Source of the DNA: Candidatus Babelota bacterium
GTDB taxonomy: Bacteria; JAGOBX01
Direction: 5' to 3'
Assembly: GCA_017999075.1 (NCBI GenBank)
Contig: JAGOBX010000201.1
Coordinates: 1 to 6,520 of the forward strand
DNA length: 6,520 nt
Shown here in pieces: positions 4,627 through 6,520 of this stretch. The first letter of the stretch is position 1. Each line of letters begins with the position of its first letter. The position numbers and the translations under genes are program-made. The notes below the pieces were generated by a model, which was not told the origin of the DNA, ran no database searches, and worked only from the letters and a program-made list of their open reading frames with translations.

Positions 4627-5842
4627 TGACGTTTAATTCGAATGGAATATTTTTTAAACCTGAATTAAGCTGACAGTCCTGTTTGGTAATAAAATGAACA
4701 CATTGTTCGTATTTTTTGCTGATATTTTCTATAGTTGTGAAAAATAAATCGTCAGCTTCTTTACAGTCATAATAATTGAAATTAATTGTAAACATATCTT
4801 TTAACAGATTGTTTACAAAATCATCTGAAAGAAACGCGTCAAAAAGTTCTGCGTCTTCAGTTGATACTTTGTTTGTAAAAACAAAATTGCATATTTCGGT
4901 CGTGATTTCAAATTTTACGCTTAACGTCAGGTAAATGACTACTTTATCAATATTTTCGTATAAGTTTCTGATTTTTTTTATTATTTTCGATTCCCGGTCA
5001 ATAGAATCGTCAACTATATAATAAATCATTTCGTTTAATTTCATTATTTTGTTTGCTTCAAGCATATTATTTCTTAAAGATACCATTACAGGCAGAAGTG
5101 ATTTGCAGAAATCACTTTCAGCATTTCTTATTTTTGTTATAATTGAAGATATCTGATTGAATTCTCCGTATCCGTCGATTATATAACCTGCAAGGTTTTC
5201 GGCTTTTCCTATTGTATCCTGAATAGAATCATAACCTATTGAATAAGGAGTTAATTTATATTTCCCTGCTATTTCGTTTAATCCTCTGCCCAACACCAGA
5301 CTTCTGGAAATTATTATTACCGATAAATTGTTATTGGCATCTTCAGGGATAAAATTGAATTTTGCAGAACCGGATTGTTCTTTTAAATCAAGCAATATCT
5401 TCTGGATTTTGTTATACCATTTATTGAGTTTGTTGCCGGGAGAAAAAACTTCTATATCATCTTCACTTACATTTTTTTCGGCGCAGTATTCCTGGAATAC
5501 CTGTTCTTCGTTTTCACAGATTTTAAATATATTCATTATTGCAGTATTGGATAAAAATTTAAAAACAGGTTTTTGCAGATGGGTTAAATATATTTTTTTG
5601 TTCAGCATCCGTAATTTTTTATTTAAATCTATCAGTTCTTTGAATGTTTCCGTTGATATGAAAGGGACTTTGGCAAGATCAAACGCTACATATTCGCAAA
5701 ATGTATTGAATTTGGAAATCAGTGTTTCTTTTATAGGATATAAGTTTTGTTCTGTAATACTGCCGGTAAATTCTACAACAGTAATTTTTTTATAACAATA
5801 ATCATCAATATTTAATCCTGATTTAATAGTGATTTCAGCCAT
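4616..5842 (-). CDS. STAS-domain protein with a probable degenerate receiver domain
   Basis: This encodes 408 residues. Residues about 17-117 read as a STAS (anti-sigma factor antagonist) domain: ITVVEFTGSIT, then VAFDLAKVPFISTETFKEL where SpoIIAA-like proteins have DLS.V.fIDSSGL, then KIYLTHLQKPVFKFL. Ser63 or Thr64 lies near the usual phosphorylated Ser. Residues about 172-295 look like a CheY-type receiver: a strand SVIIIS (174-179), GYIIDGY with Asp223 at the phospho-acceptor position, LPVMVS (250-255), then IYYIVDDSIDRESKIIKKI (273-291), the end of the fold where a K-P is normal. The acidic pair after strand 1 and the Lys are missing, so phosphorylation is doubtful. Residues 296-408 are not recognised. 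ATG at 5842 is preceded by GAGGGG (5849-5854). It heads the operon with ruvC. A partner-switching regulatory role is inferred from the STAS domain; the receiver call is from pattern only. Confidence 0.7.
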   Translation of the reverse strand: MAEITIKSGLNIDDYCYKKITVVEFTGSITEQNLYPIKETLISKFNTFCEYVAFDLAKVPFISTETFKELIDLNKKLRMLNKKIYLTHLQKPVFKFLSNTAIMNIFKICENEEQVFQEYCAEKNVSEDDIEVFSPGNKLNKWYNKIQKILLDLKEQSGSAKFNFIPEDANNNLSVIIISRSLVLGRGLNEIAGKYKLTPYSIGYDSIQDTIGKAENLAGYIIDGYGEFNQISSIITKIRNAESDFCKSLLPVMVSLRNNMLEANKIMKLNEMIYYIVDDSIDRESKIIKKIRNLYENIDKVVIYLTLSVKFEITTEICNFVFTNKVSTEDAELFDAFLSDDFVNNLLKDMFTINFNYYDCKEADDLFFTTIENISKKYEQCVHFITKQDCQLNSGLKNIPFELNVNVL

Positions 5843-5877
5843 TGCATTCCCCTCAATTTAATTTTTATTTTTTATTT

Positions 5878-5905
5878 ATTATAGAATTAAAAATAAAAAC
5901 TTCAA
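5878..5905 (-). promoter_or_regulatory. Sigma70-type promoter of the STAS-ruvC-lipoyl gene operon
   Basis: On the minus strand TTGAAG (5905-5900), a 16-base spacer and a perfect TATAAT (5883-5878) form a good housekeeping promoter. Transcription would start near 5871, about 30 bases before the ATG at 5842. Confidence 0.7.
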
Positions 5906-6085
5906 TATAAAATAAAAACATGAATAGAAATACCGGTTAGGAAAACTGCTCCTATATCTTGAGCTTATGAATTGTTTACAAAATATTATATATTTTTTTA
6001 AGAAATTAAAATATAATTCTATCATATTATACTTTTATAATTTATTAAAATTAAAATTTGTATAAAAATTATGGAGTGATAAGAG
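5906..6085. other. AT-rich intergenic region between divergent operons
   Basis: This is nearly pure A+T, with a more GC-rich patch at 5932-5963 that holds ACCGGT (5932-5937) and a small inverted repeat (TAGGA 5938-5942, TCCTA 5950-5954). The hldD promoter must lie here, but the TATAAT hexamers (6012-6017, 6036-6041) lack good -35 partners, so none is called. The hldD SD, GGAG at 6073-6076, is nine bases before its ATG. No gene is seen. Confidence 0.6.
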
Positions 6086-6520
6086 ATGATTATAGTTACT
6101 GGTGGAGCCGGATTTATTGGAAGCGCCATTATATGGAGATTGAATCAGATTGGAGAGTCTAATATTTTAGTTGTTGACAGCCTTGGAAAATCTGATAAAT
6201 GGAAGAATCTAAGAAATTTAAAATACAGTGATTATATGGAAAAAGACAGGTTTCTGGAAAAAATAATTAAAGATGAATTTCATGAAAATGATGTTGATTG
6301 TATAATACATATGGGAGCGTGTTCTTCCACCACTGAAACAGATTGCAGGTATCTGGCAATTAATAATTATGAATATACCAGGATATTGGCTGATTTTGCA
6401 GTATCTAACCAGATAGGATTTATTTATGCAAGCAGCGCTGCTACTTATGGTTCAGGCGAATCAGGGTATAATGACGATGAAAAAAATCTTGATAAACTGC
6501 AGCCTTTGAATATGTATGGA
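6086..6520 (+). CDS. hldD: ADP-L-glycero-D-manno-heptose 6-epimerase, N-terminal part
   Basis: The first 145 residues are present; the window ends in frame. HldD (RfaD) converts ADP-D-glycero-beta-D-manno-heptose to the L,D form used for the lipopolysaccharide inner core. It is an extended short-chain dehydrogenase with bound NADP. IIVTGGAGFIGS (2-13) is the Rossmann dinucleotide loop. HMGACSSTTETD (75-86) matches the family block HEGACSSTTEWD almost exactly, which separates it from UDP-galactose epimerases. FIYASSAATYG (112-122) carries the catalytic Ser116, and LNMYG (141-145) ends at Tyr144, the first residue of the catalytic YxxxK; its Lys lies past the edge. GGAG (6073-6076) supports the start. 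It is transcribed away from the STAS-ruvC operon. Identification is secure; it implies a heptose-bearing outer-membrane glycan. Confidence 0.92.
   Translation, partial: MIIVTGGAGFIGSAIIWRLNQIGESNILVVDSLGKSDKWKNLRNLKYSDYMEKDRFLEKIIKDEFHENDVDCIIHMGACSSTTETDCRYLAINNYEYTRILADFAVSNQIGFIYASSAATYGSGESGYNDDEKNLDKLQPLNMYG

Noticed and set aside
5328-5795. A 155-residue plus-strand open frame
   Set aside because: It is fully antisense to the STAS gene, with no SD or recognisable motif.

Overview
The window is AT-rich (about 30% GC by eye) and gene-dense. It suggests a motile Gram-negative-type bacterium: two full flagellin genes indicate flagella, and the start of an ADP-heptose epimerase gene (hldD) indicates a heptose-containing lipopolysaccharide or surface glycan. 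The flagellins are short (292 aa, little more than the D0/D1 core) and carry an FHVGAN-type segment resembling the FHIGAN segment of spirochaete FlaB. Parts of the core read equally like other deep-branching flagellins, so I do not name a phylum.

All genes up to about 5.84 kb lie on the minus strand; hldD at the right edge is divergent on the plus strand. Read in the direction of transcription (right to left), the first block is a three-gene operon behind a clear sigma70-like promoter (5878-5905). It encodes a STAS protein with a probable degenerate receiver domain, then RuvC (11-base overlap), then a short LipM/LplA-type lipoyl-pathway protein (26-base gap). Only the first of these has a visible Shine-Dalgarno (SD).

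Next is a 320-base stretch without a gene. It holds a good sigma28-type flagellar promoter (3322-3349) and what would be a long, structured leader of about 220 nt for the first flagellin gene. The leader has a short direct repeat, several hairpins, two sets of mutually exclusive pairings, and a hairpin presenting ACGGA in its loop just upstream of a strong SD. A second flagellin gene, about 85% identical by eye, follows after 201 bases that contain an isolated perfect SD-like sequence. Its own SD lies inside an exact UACARGGA CsrA-type core, and it ends at a perfect 15-bp hairpin plus T-run terminator.

Beyond the terminator are a lysine-rich single-pass membrane protein and, coupled to it by an ATGA stop/start overlap, the N-terminal part of a DUF2723-family (GT-C type) membrane protein cut by the left edge.

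The gene contents are mostly familiar. The parts most worth a second look are the flagellin leaders (possible CsrA control and RNA switching), the STAS/receiver-like protein, and the A10 tracts in the lipoyl-pathway gene. Nothing looks like a mobile element, CRISPR array, tRNA or rRNA.
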